Shown: one piece after another, positions 44,033 through 52,969 of the stretch
Layout of the letters: every line of letters begins with the position of its first letter
How positions within the stretch are numbered: the stretch's first letter is position 1
From: Promethearchaeota archaeon
Lineage (GTDB): Archaea; Asgardarchaeota; Lokiarchaeia; Sigyniarchaeales; SOKP01
Assembly (NCBI GenBank): GCA_016840085.1
Contig: JAEOTA010000064.1
Location: forward strand, 21,583-85,582
Direction of reading: 5' to 3'
Length of the DNA: 64,000 nt
Notes under the pieces: generated by a model
The model's database searches: none
The model's input: the letters and a program-made list of their open reading frames with translations, nothing else
What the model was told of the DNA's origin: nothing
Translations under genes and position numbers: made by a program

Positions 44033-44863
44033 TTAACGAAAAAAGTAAAAATACACGTATATAAGTAAAATTATCACAATTATTATTAAGAGAATAATAA
44101 AATAATATCTCCTTGTTTTTTTTGCTTTTTTATCCTTTTCCTTGCCTACTATACTATCATTTTTAGGAATAGGTTCCGGTTCTATATTTTGAATTACCTT
44201 CTGTTCACTACTAATTTTACCTATCTCTAATTCTTCTCTCTTATACAATTTTTTAGTTAATTTTTTAAATTCCTTTACTGATTTTTTAATCAATTCCAGA
44301 GTTTCTTTAGGTAAATCATCATCCTGGATTTCTTGATCTTGTGTCATAAAATCTAAACCAACGGTTAATTTGTAATTTTCTTCAAAACTTTTTTTGACAA
44401 AAGCATTAATTAATGAAGATTTACCGACAGCCGCCGCCCCAACAAGCAATATTTTAAACCTAAAATGATTTGAATCAACAATTTCGCCTAATCTCCCCCT
44501 AAAATCTAATAATGAAATTAAAGCTAACCTATAGAACAATTTATCCACATTTTTATGCTCTAAGGCTGATGTCTCCATAAACTCAAATAAATTGTATTGA
44601 TTTACTTTCTGTATTATTTTTTCTCTAGATATAGCTTCACCTATATCTTTTTTTAAATCATTTTTATTACCAACTAATATAATTGGGATGTTTCCTGAAC
44701 GTTCACGTAGATCGTTAAAATATTCGTCTATATTTTCAAATGTATCAGGGCGAGAAAGATCAAATACTAATGCTACTGCTGTAACTCCGTTGAAAAAATC
44801 AGTTTTAAAGAAATCAAACCGCTCTTGACCAGCAATGTCCCATAAACTAAGAGTTATCTTCAA
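44033..44863 (-). CDS. Circularly permuted Ras-like GTPase with C-terminal membrane anchor
   Basis: 276 aa with motif order G3-G4-G5-G1-G2: WDIAGQE (residues 8-14), NKND (66-69), ETSA (97-100), GAAAVGKS (142-149) and switch I Thr167 in LTVGLDF. No P-loop precedes G3: the in-frame stop TAG lies five codons upstream of TTG 44863. No second G3 follows Thr167. The break is exactly in the beta2-beta3 hairpin of the Ras fold. After a charged coil comes a membrane helix (about 251-272) at the C-terminus, a tail anchor. AGAGGT upstream would suit an ATC start at 44866 as well as TTG. Not the YlqF/YjeQ type, whose order is G4-G5-G1-G2-G3. Confidence 0.82.
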   Translation of the reverse strand: MKITLSLWDIAGQERFDFFKTDFFNGVTAVALVFDLSRPDTFENIDEYFNDLRERSGNIPIILVGNKNDLKKDIGEAISREKIIQKVNQYNLFEFMETSALEHKNVDKLFYRLALISLLDFRGRLGEIVDSNHFRFKILLVGAAAVGKSSLINAFVKKSFEENYKLTVGLDFMTQDQEIQDDDLPKETLELIKKSVKEFKKLTKKLYKREELEIGKISSEQKVIQNIEPEPIPKNDSIVGKEKDKKAKKTRRYYFIILLIIIVIILLIYVYFYFFR

Positions 44864-45059
44864 GATAAATATGGACCTCTACTATTATTATTTAAGAGAA
44901 AACTGCGATTCCTAAACAAAATTATGATTATAATTATAATAAATTCCAAATATTAAGTATTGAAACTTTACTGTTAGAAAATATAAAAGAAAGATATATA
45001 TTAAATTTTAAATATTGATTTAAAATTATGTAATAAAAAAATTGGAATTAGTTTTTCTC

Positions 45060-45572
45060 CTACATCTTTTTCTCTAAGATTTCAAGCAAATCTTCTTCGA
45101 GAGTCGAATGCCATTTTGGATGTTCCACGATGATCCCTATAAGATCACCAGTTTTGTTAAAAAAATAGAACGTTGGGATAGCTTTTAAGCCAAACTTAGG
45201 ATGAATTGCTTCAGGTGGAGAACGCTTTTTATGCTATATTACCTCTCCTGGTTTATGTAAAGCATTTACCATAATGCCATATAAAATTTGCAGGGTTACA
45301 TCTTCAGAGTTTAAAGTTTTTATGATTTTCATCATATGAGGCACATTCATTGAGCAATCAGGGCACCAATCCGCGCCCAATGCAATTATCTTTAATTTTT
45401 GGTCTTTTTCCTTTAATATTTTTTTAATTTTATCAAGAATTTTCAACTTTGGTGTATAGCTTTCAAAATTACTTTTTATTACTAGCTTAGCTTTATATAA
45501 TTCAAAATAATCATCAGGTGATAAAGTTGGAGATATTAGATCATTATATTTTAATTCTCTCATATATAACAT
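45060..45572 (-). pseudogene. Thioredoxin-like protein, interrupted by in-frame TAG
   Basis: The frame from ATG 45572 has GADWCPDCSMNVP (Cys70, Cys73), a thioredoxin-type C-x-x-C, and stops at TAG 45234-45236 after KPGEVI. The same frame continues HKKRSPPEAIHPKFGLKAIPTFYFF, which contains the cis-Pro motif (IPT) that every thioredoxin fold needs, to a final TAG at 45060. Without readthrough the product lacks the last two strands. A nonsense mutation, readthrough or base error is possible. The intact product would be 170 aa and cytoplasmic. Confidence 0.8.
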
Positions 45573-45721
45573 AGTGATAGTCTTTCTTAAAAAAATTCTT
45601 TTAATAACCGAGAAAAATTCGTCTGATAAACATTATTAGGAAGAACTTAGTGAAAAAAAAATTAATAAAAATTTACTTTAACCACTTATTCAATTGAAAT
45701 AATAAAAAAAGTGAAATCAAA

Positions 45722-47560
45722 ATGATAAAAGGATTTAGAGGGAGTTTGATATCAATAGATTTAACAGAATCTAAAGTGAGTAAAATACCATTAGATAATG
45801 AAATTGCTAAAAGTTATCTTGGAGGTGCTGGTTATGCTTGTCGCTATTTATACGATAAGTTGGATAAGAATACAGATCCTCTCTCACCTGAAAATATATT
45901 AATAATAATGACAGGTCCCTTGAACGGTACTTTTGCACCAAATACAGGAAGATGGGTTGTATGTTCTAAATCTCCTTATACAGGTATATGGGGGGAATCT
46001 AATTGTGGTAGTTGGTTTGGAGCAGAGATTAAAAAAGCAGGTTATGATGGTATAATAATTTCTGGAGCTTCAGATGTTCCAGTTTATTTGGAAATTAAAG
46101 ATGAGGATGTCAATATTAAAGATGCAAGTTTCCTATGGGGAAAAGGTACTTATTTTACTACAGAGAAACTTAAAGAAGTTTTTGGAAATCCTAAGGCAAA
46201 AGTTGCTTGTATAGGTCAAGCTGGTGAAAATCTAGTAAAATATGCTAATATAATCTCTGAAGAAAGAGCTGCAGGAAGAACTGGAATGGGTGCTATTTTA
46301 GGAGCAAAAAAGTTAAAAGGAATTATTGTTAAAGGTAAGAAGACTGAATTAGATGTAGCCAATGAAGAAAATCTAAAAGTGGCAATTAAGAAAGCAAGAG
46401 ATTATGTAATATCCTCTATTACTACTGAAGCTCAACGTTTATTTGGCACATCAGCTTTAATAGATACATATAATATTACAGGAGAATTAGTTATTAAGTA
46501 TTTTAATCAATCAAAATGGAAAAGCGCATATAAGATTTCTGGTATCACTTTGGCACAAGATCTACTGGTTAAAAATAGATATTGTCACTCGTGTGTGATA
46601 GGATGTGGTCGTAGAGTTGCTATTAAAGAAGGTATATATAAAACAGAAGAAATTGAAGGGCCTGAATATGAAACTATTGTAAGCTATGGCAGTTTACTTT
46701 TAAATGATAACTTAGAATCTATTGTTTATATGAATAAAAAATGTTTTGACTATGGAATAGATACTATTAGTTCTGGAGGTATAATTGGTTGTTTAACCCA
46801 TCACTATCTTTTAGGGAATATATCTTCCAAAGAAATCGATGGTATAAACCCTGAATGGGGCAATATTAAAGTTGCTGAAAAACTCTTAGAAAAAATTGTG
46901 TATCGAGAAGGGATAGGTAATGTCTTAGCAGAAGGTTCTAATGCTCTAGCTAAAAAATTTAATATTTCTCAAGATGAGATTGCTACTGTAAATGGATTGG
47001 AAGTTACTTACCATGATATCCGATCTAATTATGGGATGGCGATTGCGTATGGAATAGGAGGTGCACATAAAGGACCTTCACATAATCTCTGTGATATGTA
47101 TTATGTTTTAATGGGTATACCATTTGAAGAGATTAATGCTCCAACACTTACACTTGACAATTTCTCAGAGGATGAGGAGATGGCAAAAACTTGTTCAATA
47201 ATTATGGATTATAGGGCATTATATAGTTCAATAATCTTGTGTTCTTTTTGTAATCCATTACCCTCTCAAGTAGCAGCCTTAATAGAACATACTACAGGTT
47301 TGAAATTTGGTTTAGATGAAATTAAATTATATGGAGAAAGGATTTTAAATATGAAAAGAATGTTTAATATCAAAATGGGTTTAACTCCTGCTGATGACAG
47401 ATTACCACAAATTCTTTTAAGACCCTTTTTAGAGGGGGGATCTGCTGGAAAATCACCTAATTTTGAAAAGTTAAAGAGACTATTTTATAAATATCGGGAG
47501 TGGAACCCAGTAACTGGAAAACCAAGTGAAAATAAGGTGAGATTATTAAATATAAGATAA
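45722..47560 (+). CDS. aor: Aldehyde:ferredoxin oxidoreductase (tungsten enzyme)
   Basis: Oxidises aldehydes to acids with ferredoxin as acceptor, using a tungsto-bispterin cofactor and a 4Fe-4S cluster. 612 aa, family length. N-terminal domain TGPLNGTFAPNTGRW with GESNCGSWFGAEIKKAGYDG and ERAAGRTGMGAILGAKKLKGI are the pterin-binding blocks. CHSCVIGC (about residues 289-296) with a later Cys ligates the cluster. Such enzymes are common in anaerobic archaea fermenting amino acids. ATG with GTGA upstream. Confidence 0.95.
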   Translation: MIKGFRGSLISIDLTESKVSKIPLDNEIAKSYLGGAGYACRYLYDKLDKNTDPLSPENILIIMTGPLNGTFAPNTGRWVVCSKSPYTGIWGESNCGSWFGAEIKKAGYDGIIISGASDVPVYLEIKDEDVNIKDASFLWGKGTYFTTEKLKEVFGNPKAKVACIGQAGENLVKYANIISEERAAGRTGMGAILGAKKLKGIIVKGKKTELDVANEENLKVAIKKARDYVISSITTEAQRLFGTSALIDTYNITGELVIKYFNQSKWKSAYKISGITLAQDLLVKNRYCHSCVIGCGRRVAIKEGIYKTEEIEGPEYETIVSYGSLLLNDNLESIVYMNKKCFDYGIDTISSGGIIGCLTHHYLLGNISSKEIDGINPEWGNIKVAEKLLEKIVYREGIGNVLAEGSNALAKKFNISQDEIATVNGLEVTYHDIRSNYGMAIAYGIGGAHKGPSHNLCDMYYVLMGIPFEEINAPTLTLDNFSEDEEMAKTCSIIMDYRALYSSIILCSFCNPLPSQVAALIEHTTGLKFGLDEIKLYGERILNMKRMFNIKMGLTPADDRLPQILLRPFLEGGSAGKSPNFEKLKRLFYKYREWNPVTGKPSENKVRLLNIR

Positions 47561-47582
47561 AATTCTAATGGAATTATTGCGG

Positions 47583-48113
47583 TTATTCTATTTTTCTATT
47601 TTTTAAGATTATATTGGTTAATAAATTAAATATTTTGTGGACATTTTCTCCAGTTTTAGAACTACATTCAATAAATCCATCTGCGTTTTTGAGTTTTGCT
47701 ATTTGCATTGCCTTTCTAGTTGAAATCTCTTTAAGATGAATTAAATCCGTTTTTCCACCTACAAAAATAATTGGTAGATCATATTCAATTTCTTTTTCAA
47801 CAATTTCAAACCAATCATCTATATGAGCTAATGATCCATAATTAGTTATGTCGTACATAAAAATAGCTCCACTTGCTCCTCGAATATAAGAAGGAAAAAG
47901 AAATCTAAATCTTTCCTCTCCTGCAAAGTCCCAAATTTGTAACTTTACCATTTCACCATCCACTTCAATTGCTTTTAATAAAAAGTCTACTCCTAATGTC
48001 ATTTGAATGTTTTCTTTAAAAAGATTTGTTAGGAATCTATGAGCTAAAGTAGTCTTTCCTGTTTGACTATCTCCAAAGAGTACTATTTTGAAAGTTGAAG
48101 TATAAGATGCCAA
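47583..48113 (-). CDS. Ras/Rab-like small GTPase (third copy)
   Basis: 176 aa. G1 GDSQTGKTT, switch I MTLGVDF, G3 DFAGEE (Glu replaces the catalytic Gln), G4 GGKTD (Gly replaces Asn) and G5 SSKTGEN. It is closer to Rab-type than to the pair at 32.8 and 33.9 kb. The changes in G3 and G4 suggest slower hydrolysis or altered nucleotide affinity. No prenylation motif. It is convergent with the aor gene. Confidence 0.92.
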   Translation of the reverse strand: MASYTSTFKIVLFGDSQTGKTTLAHRFLTNLFKENIQMTLGVDFLLKAIEVDGEMVKLQIWDFAGEERFRFLFPSYIRGASGAIFMYDITNYGSLAHIDDWFEIVEKEIEYDLPIIFVGGKTDLIHLKEISTRKAMQIAKLKNADGFIECSSKTGENVHKIFNLLTNIILKNRKIE

Positions 48114-48352
48114 CCCAATAAACCCAATATAAATTTTAAACCTAACTTTATAGGTATCTATTTGATAGCATAATTAATATAATTTTGTCCTTTAAAAATT
48201 TTATATTAAATCCAAAAGTTAATTTTAGCTAAAGATTATTATTAAAACAAATAAAACTTGCTTTTTATATGTTGAATCTCTTTATTATTGAGGTTTATTA
48301 TTAATTAAAAAAAAAATAAAAACCATATTCATTATCTGTTTTAAAAGAAAAA

Positions 48353-49396
48353 ATGATGACTCTTTTGGGGCAATATGAAGAAGATATTTGGGGGATTGAA
48401 GCATTAATAGAAGCAAAAAGATTAATTGATCCATTAAATATTGTTAGATGTCCTGTTTGTCTTGAATTAATCGGCGATGCTCCTAATAAGGATAATTGTA
48501 AGTTATGTAAAAATAAACTTCCTGAATTAGAGATCTCCCAATTTGAAAACCCTACAACCGAACTCTCAAGATTAAAAAGAAGATTTAATGAGATACTAAC
48601 TGTTATTGAAGATTTAGAAAGTGAAATTTCAGAATTTGAACATAATATAAAAATTGATGAACTAGACTTTTCTAAGAAATCTATTGAATTAGAAAACAGA
48701 ATTAATTCGTTGATATCTCCTATAACTATGCTAAGGGAACAGAGTTATTCAAAGATTCAAGAAATTAAAATAGAAATTAAAAATGTTGAGGAAAAAATAG
48801 GTTATTATAAAATTCTTGAAGATTATCAAAAAGAGTTTGGAAAAATCAGTAAACAAATTGAAGTATTAGATAAAAATATTAAAATGTTGAAGAAAAAAAT
48901 AATAAAACCTTATGAAGAAATTTTAAAGGATTTCTCCAATTGTTTTTATGAAACTTTATCTAAACTCAAATTTCCAAAATTGGATGAAAATGTAAAGATA
49001 GATAATGATCTTACTCCTTATGTAAGAGACACGAGTTATCAATCTTTAGGTAGTCTTGGAGCGACAGTAATAATAACTCAAGCATGGCATATAGCTTTAT
49101 TTAAAATTCTAGCTACTTATGAGTCTACTCATCCAGGATTTTTCTTAGTTGATTGTCCTCAATCAAATATAGGATTAAATACTAAGGAAGAAGATTATAA
49201 AGATGAGGAGATAGTAAAGGGTATTTACAATGAATATAAGAAACTTATAGAAAAAAAATTTTTAGAACAATTAATAATAGTCGATAATGTACCCCCTCCT
49301 GAATATGAAGAATTTACTTGTATTAAATTTACTAGAGATCCAAATATTCCCCCTTATGGTTTAATAGATGATGAAATTTCTGAATCCGAAGAATAA
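48353..49396 (+). CDS. Orphan Rad50/SMC-like ATPase C-terminal half with zinc motif
   Basis: 347 aa. CPVC...CKLC near residues 33-60 is a zinc site, residues about 75-200 are coiled coil, and the end has SLGSLGATVIITQAWH (ABC signature-like) and FFLVDCPQSNIG (Walker B). This is the C-terminal lobe of a Rad50-type or DUF3732-like ATPase. No Walker A exists in the protein or within 240 bases upstream. It may pair with a separate N-terminal lobe elsewhere, or be a truncated remnant. It converges with the minus-strand cluster downstream. Confidence 0.7.
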   Translation: MMTLLGQYEEDIWGIEALIEAKRLIDPLNIVRCPVCLELIGDAPNKDNCKLCKNKLPELEISQFENPTTELSRLKRRFNEILTVIEDLESEISEFEHNIKIDELDFSKKSIELENRINSLISPITMLREQSYSKIQEIKIEIKNVEEKIGYYKILEDYQKEFGKISKQIEVLDKNIKMLKKKIIKPYEEILKDFSNCFYETLSKLKFPKLDENVKIDNDLTPYVRDTSYQSLGSLGATVIITQAWHIALFKILATYESTHPGFFLVDCPQSNIGLNTKEEDYKDEEIVKGIYNEYKKLIEKKFLEQLIIVDNVPPPEYEEFTCIKFTRDPNIPPYGLIDDEISESEE

Positions 49397-49408
49397 TAGA
49401 TATATGTT

Positions 49409-49684
49409 TTAAAGGAATCTATTTACTTTTGACTTAATTTCTTCATTGTCCCTTTTTACTGTCCAATTTACACCAAACTGTTGCCAACTGTATGATCTAT
49501 CATTTCTAATAGTTAAAAGCGTTTCATCTTCTTTTTTCTCAATGTTTTTAGTGAGAAACTTCCATTTATCCGAATTTAAAGCGTCAATTCTCCTTTTAAT
49601 TATATCTAATAAGCCAAAATCTTTATTGTATCTTTTTTGTAGTAAGTTTAAAAAAATGTTATCATCTAGAAGAACTATTGATTT
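49409..49684 (-). CDS. Possible small CDS or frameshifted C-terminal extension of the next gene upstream
   Basis: This minus-strand frame has no ATG/GTG/TTG start but encodes protein-like sequence: IVLLDDNIFLNLLQKRYN..., WKFLTKNIEKKED, SYSWQQFGVNWTVKRD, ending FL-TAA. It overlaps the end of the 215-aa gene by about 20 bases in another frame. A single-base shift near 49685 would fuse the two into about 305 aa. Alternatives are an AUA start at 49678 or chance. Only composition supports it. Confidence 0.35.
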   Translation of the reverse strand, partial: KSIVLLDDNIFLNLLQKRYNKDFGLLDIIKRRIDALNSDKWKFLTKNIEKKEDETLLTIRNDRSYSWQQFGVNWTVKRDNEEIKSKVNRFL

Positions 49685-50309
49685 TCAGTTTTTCTAATAT
49701 TTGTTTGGCAATTTTTTTGTCTTCATCTGAAATAGAATCTAAATAAAAAGTGATTTCATTATTATTGAAAAAAATTATATCCTCAAACGCAAATCTTGTA
49801 AAAAATCTTGATATTTTTTCACATAATACTTTTTGAGCTTCATCTTTTAATCTAGCAACAAAATATTTTTCAAGACTCTTTTCGAAAAAGTCATACGGTA
49901 AAAGAAAAAGACTTTTGAAGTCTAATAATTTTGGTTCCTTAAATAATTCAATCTTATCAGAAGGAGGAAAATAATGTGCTCTAGTATCATCTCTTATTAT
50001 GCTTTTAATGCCTTTAATTCTTCTCTCTAAATCCTTTGAAGATAATCTATTACTTGGTACATTTTTAAGCTCAGCAAAAAGGATAGAGAAATCAGGACGT
50101 ATGTCACATGACTGAGATAAAATAACACCATTAGCTAATGAAGGTTTGACAGTATAATTAGCTTTTTCTGGCAACTTATCTGAATTTATGGATTTTAACC
50201 AGTGTTCTTTTACTTCTTCAAAATTGATTTGATTTGGTGTAATTTTAGGCAGGTTTTGTAAAATATCTCCTTGTTTGAGTGTATTGGGAGTTTCTTCAAG
50301 ATAAATCAT
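49662..50309 (-). CDS. Protein with SQSCDI motif, unknown function
   Basis: 215 aa. GVILSQSCDIRPDFSILFAELK in the middle resembles the (T/S)Q-x-CD-(I/L) motif of small proteins found near defence or mobile genes in many prokaryotes; I know no function for it. No membrane span. Last full gene of the minus-strand cluster, 29 bases after the 201-aa gene. A further frame follows at 49409-49684. Confidence 0.6.
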   Translation of the reverse strand: MIYLEETPNTLKQGDILQNLPKITPNQINFEEVKEHWLKSINSDKLPEKANYTVKPSLANGVILSQSCDIRPDFSILFAELKNVPSNRLSSKDLERRIKGIKSIIRDDTRAHYFPPSDKIELFKEPKLLDFKSLFLLPYDFFEKSLEKYFVARLKDEAQKVLCEKISRFFTRFAFEDIIFFNNNEITFYLDSISDEDKKIAKQILEKLKINSSSR

Positions 50310-50338
50310 TCAGATAGCTCACATCAATTTTATGATAA

Positions 50339-50944
50339 TTAAGATTCTAATATCATTAATATTTCTTCTTCGAATTGTCGATCATTTTCTTTTTCTTTTT
50401 CTATCATATTTAAAAGATCAATCAAATCATTTATTGCATTAATAATTTCAATGGATGTGTTCGATAACAGTGAATTTTTATAAGAATGCAGGAAATCTCT
50501 GTCAATCCAATTAACTTGGCAAATTTTCCATTGAAGAGCAGCATTAATTTTATCAAATGTCTCAGGATATATCTCTTCTAAACCAAAAAATTGGAAAATT
50601 TTGAAAATCTGTTCAAATGAAATGGATAATTGCTTTTTTGTCTTTTTTGAATATACTAAAAGGCCTTCTATAAATTTATCAAAAATTAAAGGTAGAATCT
50701 CTTTAAAACTATTATAAAACTCCTTTAAAACATCAAATAATGGATTTAGAATTTTATAAAACAGGTTGGCAACTTTAATTATAAAACTCTCCTTCTCTTC
50801 TATGGCAGGGGCTGCAGAAACTTCTGTGATTTCAATCTCATTAATTTTCTCACACTCTTCAAAATTTTTATATGCAGTAATGACACCATTAGAAAAATTT
50901 TCAAGAAAATCTTCATTGTAAAATGAATTTTGAACTTCAGCCAA
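50339..50944 (-). CDS. Helical protein of unknown function
   Basis: 201 aa, predicted almost all helical with Phe/Ile/Leu repeats and an acidic tail. No recognised motif. Its start overlaps the end of the TIGR04255-like gene by 8 bases, so the two are translationally coupled and likely act together. Confidence 0.65.
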   Translation of the reverse strand: MAEVQNSFYNEDFLENFSNGVITAYKNFEECEKINEIEITEVSAAPAIEEKESFIIKVANLFYKILNPLFDVLKEFYNSFKEILPLIFDKFIEGLLVYSKKTKKQLSISFEQIFKIFQFFGLEEIYPETFDKINAALQWKICQVNWIDRDFLHSYKNSLLSNTSIEIINAINDLIDLLNMIEKEKENDRQFEEEILMILES

Positions 50945-51671
50945 TTTTTTTTACACCTAATTTAGTCTTTAAATTTTCACTTAAAATATTATAAAAATAA
51001 TCAATAATTGCATCATGAGTACTGTTTAATTCATCAATTAATACTTGTTTTTTATCTATTGAAAATACTCGTTTCTTTATATAAATACTTTCTAATCGAA
51101 ATAGAAAATTTTCCTTTTCCTTGTTAGGTATTCCACGTAAGCGAATTATAAATTTATCATTTTCTTGATCAATAATTGTAATACCAAGGTGAAAGTCATT
51201 AAAGTTAATATTCCAATTTTCTGGTTTATTAATATATAATTTGAAGTGATTTGCTAAGTTAAAGTCTTTTTTAGGAAAAAGAAATTCGTCGATATATTCC
51301 ATTCTAAATTGCTGAATTTCATCTAAATTTAAGATTTTACATGATTTCAATACAATCTCTATTATCTGATCTTTAATATCAGCCCAGTGAGTATACTCCG
51401 TAAAAATAAATATTAATCCATCTGAAAAAAGCTGAACTTGCTCTTTTTTTTCTTCATTTAAAAATCGGATAGGCCCTATTTGAATGGGTAATTTTGCTTT
51501 AATTTGAATATCATAAGGATATTCTATTATATCTAAACTAGGAATACTCGGATAATCTTTTTTAAGAAGTGCTTCAACTTTAGCCATCATCTCAAATGAA
51601 ATCTTTTCTGGCTTGATAAATTTAAAGTCAATTCTAAATGTTTTAAGAGGCGGTTTTTCAATAGTTAGCAT
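50937..51671 (-). CDS. TIGR04255-like family protein
   Basis: 244 aa. PPLKTFRIDFKF at the start, a central VQLFSDGLIFIFTEYTHWADIKDQI and FRMEYIDEF match the general pattern of TIGR04255 proteins, which are sporadically distributed, often in defence or mobile regions, and uncharacterised. Mixed alpha/beta with no catalytic motif visible. It is coupled to the 201-aa gene downstream. Family call by pattern, not by a search. Confidence 0.55.
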   Translation of the reverse strand: MLTIEKPPLKTFRIDFKFIKPEKISFEMMAKVEALLKKDYPSIPSLDIIEYPYDIQIKAKLPIQIGPIRFLNEEKKEQVQLFSDGLIFIFTEYTHWADIKDQIIEIVLKSCKILNLDEIQQFRMEYIDEFLFPKKDFNLANHFKLYINKPENWNINFNDFHLGITIIDQENDKFIIRLRGIPNKEKENFLFRLESIYIKKRVFSIDKKQVLIDELNSTHDAIIDYFYNILSENLKTKLGVKKIG

Positions 51672-51859
51672 TGGTTTTTTTTATCAGTATTTATTAATAT
51701 ATTATTATTTAACAATAAATTTTTTATGTTTATAAAATCCTTGAAAAATGAATTATTTTTTATTAAATTGAAGGATTTTATCCAATTTTCAAATAATTCT
51801 AAAGCTTAGCGTCAAGATTTGATTTATATAATTAGTAATTCACTAAAGAATTATCAACG

Positions 51860-52969
51860 TTAATGTCGTTTGAGAAAATTATATTGATTTTTCTCATGCT
51901 CTGCCCATCTTCTATGTCTTTCGAACTCATAAATATCTTTATATTCTTCAATTAATTCTAAAATTCGTTCAGGCTTCACATAACCAGCCCTCCTTGTTGT
52001 TTCTAACATTTCTTGTTCTTGTTCTCTTAAATAAAACAAAATTTGGTCTAAAGTTTCTCTTTCCTCTCTAATAAAAATGTTTTCTTCATTACGTGCTGAT
52101 TTATACATATTTAATACAGTTGGAAAATTTTCTATCCAATTTTCATGTTTCTCCTTATACTTTTCTACTTGTTGTACTCGATACCTTAAATTTGAATCTC
52201 CTATATAGTATAGTTCACTTAAACATTCTTCGAAAATTGGAATTAACTCAAAATGGTCTGATACCCTTTCTTTTATGTATTTTTTGTATTTTTCGAGGTT
52301 CTTATTTAAGATATCAAGATTATTTCTACTGGCTCCAAGTATTTTTATCTTCTCTTTCTCTGCTATTTTTTTCAGAAAAGGAAAAAGGGATTCTAAAGAA
52401 TATTCATCTCCATAAGCTAAGAGGATTCTTTTAAGCCCTTCAATATAATCTTCTTCTTGATACTTTTCTAAAATGGATTCAAGGATCCAAAAGGTTTGTA
52501 TTTTTTTGTATATGTTTTCTAACAATTCAGATTCGTCAAATTTTAATGAAATTGCTCTATTTATCTCCAAGATTCGCCTTAATTCATTTAATTTTTTTTT
52601 AAATAATATTCGATATTGTTTTTCGATTTTGTATTTTCTTAATTTCTTCTTAAGAATTTTTCTATCTTTCCTATATATTCTAAACTTTTTTAGATCCCAT
52701 AAAATCTCCTCTATTAAATCCCTCTTTTGCATGTATTGTTTGGATAAATCTATAATATTCCGTAGTTCTGGTTTTTTGTCTCTGAATTCTTCTCGTTTTA
52801 AAATCTCCTCTAAAAAATCCTCTGAAGATTTTTTTAAATTTTTTAAAATCTCTTCGATATTTTCCTTATTCACTCGTAATTCTTTAAAATTTTCACAAAT
52901 TTCGTTATAGAGCCTTGTTTTTTCTTTTTTGATTCTCTTAATAACATCTAAAATTATCGTCATGTTCAT
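51860..52969 (-). CDS. Coiled-coil protein coupled to the HerA-like ATPase
   Basis: 369 aa, very rich in Lys, Glu, Leu and Arg, helical throughout with long coiled-coil stretches (about 5-160 and 260-369). No known domain. Its start overlaps the HerA-like gene's stop by 4 bases, indicating coupled translation and probable complex formation. It is followed by a 188-base gap before the TIGR04255-like gene. Confidence 0.7.
   Translation of the reverse strand: MNMTIILDVIKRIKKEKTRLYNEICENFKELRVNKENIEEILKNLKKSSEDFLEEILKREEFRDKKPELRNIIDLSKQYMQKRDLIEEILWDLKKFRIYRKDRKILKKKLRKYKIEKQYRILFKKKLNELRRILEINRAISLKFDESELLENIYKKIQTFWILESILEKYQEEDYIEGLKRILLAYGDEYSLESLFPFLKKIAEKEKIKILGASRNNLDILNKNLEKYKKYIKERVSDHFELIPIFEECLSELYYIGDSNLRYRVQQVEKYKEKHENWIENFPTVLNMYKSARNEENIFIREERETLDQILFYLREQEQEMLETTRRAGYVKPERILELIEEYKDIYEFERHRRWAEHEKNQYNFLKRH

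Noticed and set aside
49446..49697. 83-codon plus-strand frame
   Set aside because: Antisense to the protein-like minus-strand frame at 49409-49684, whose composition is more convincing.
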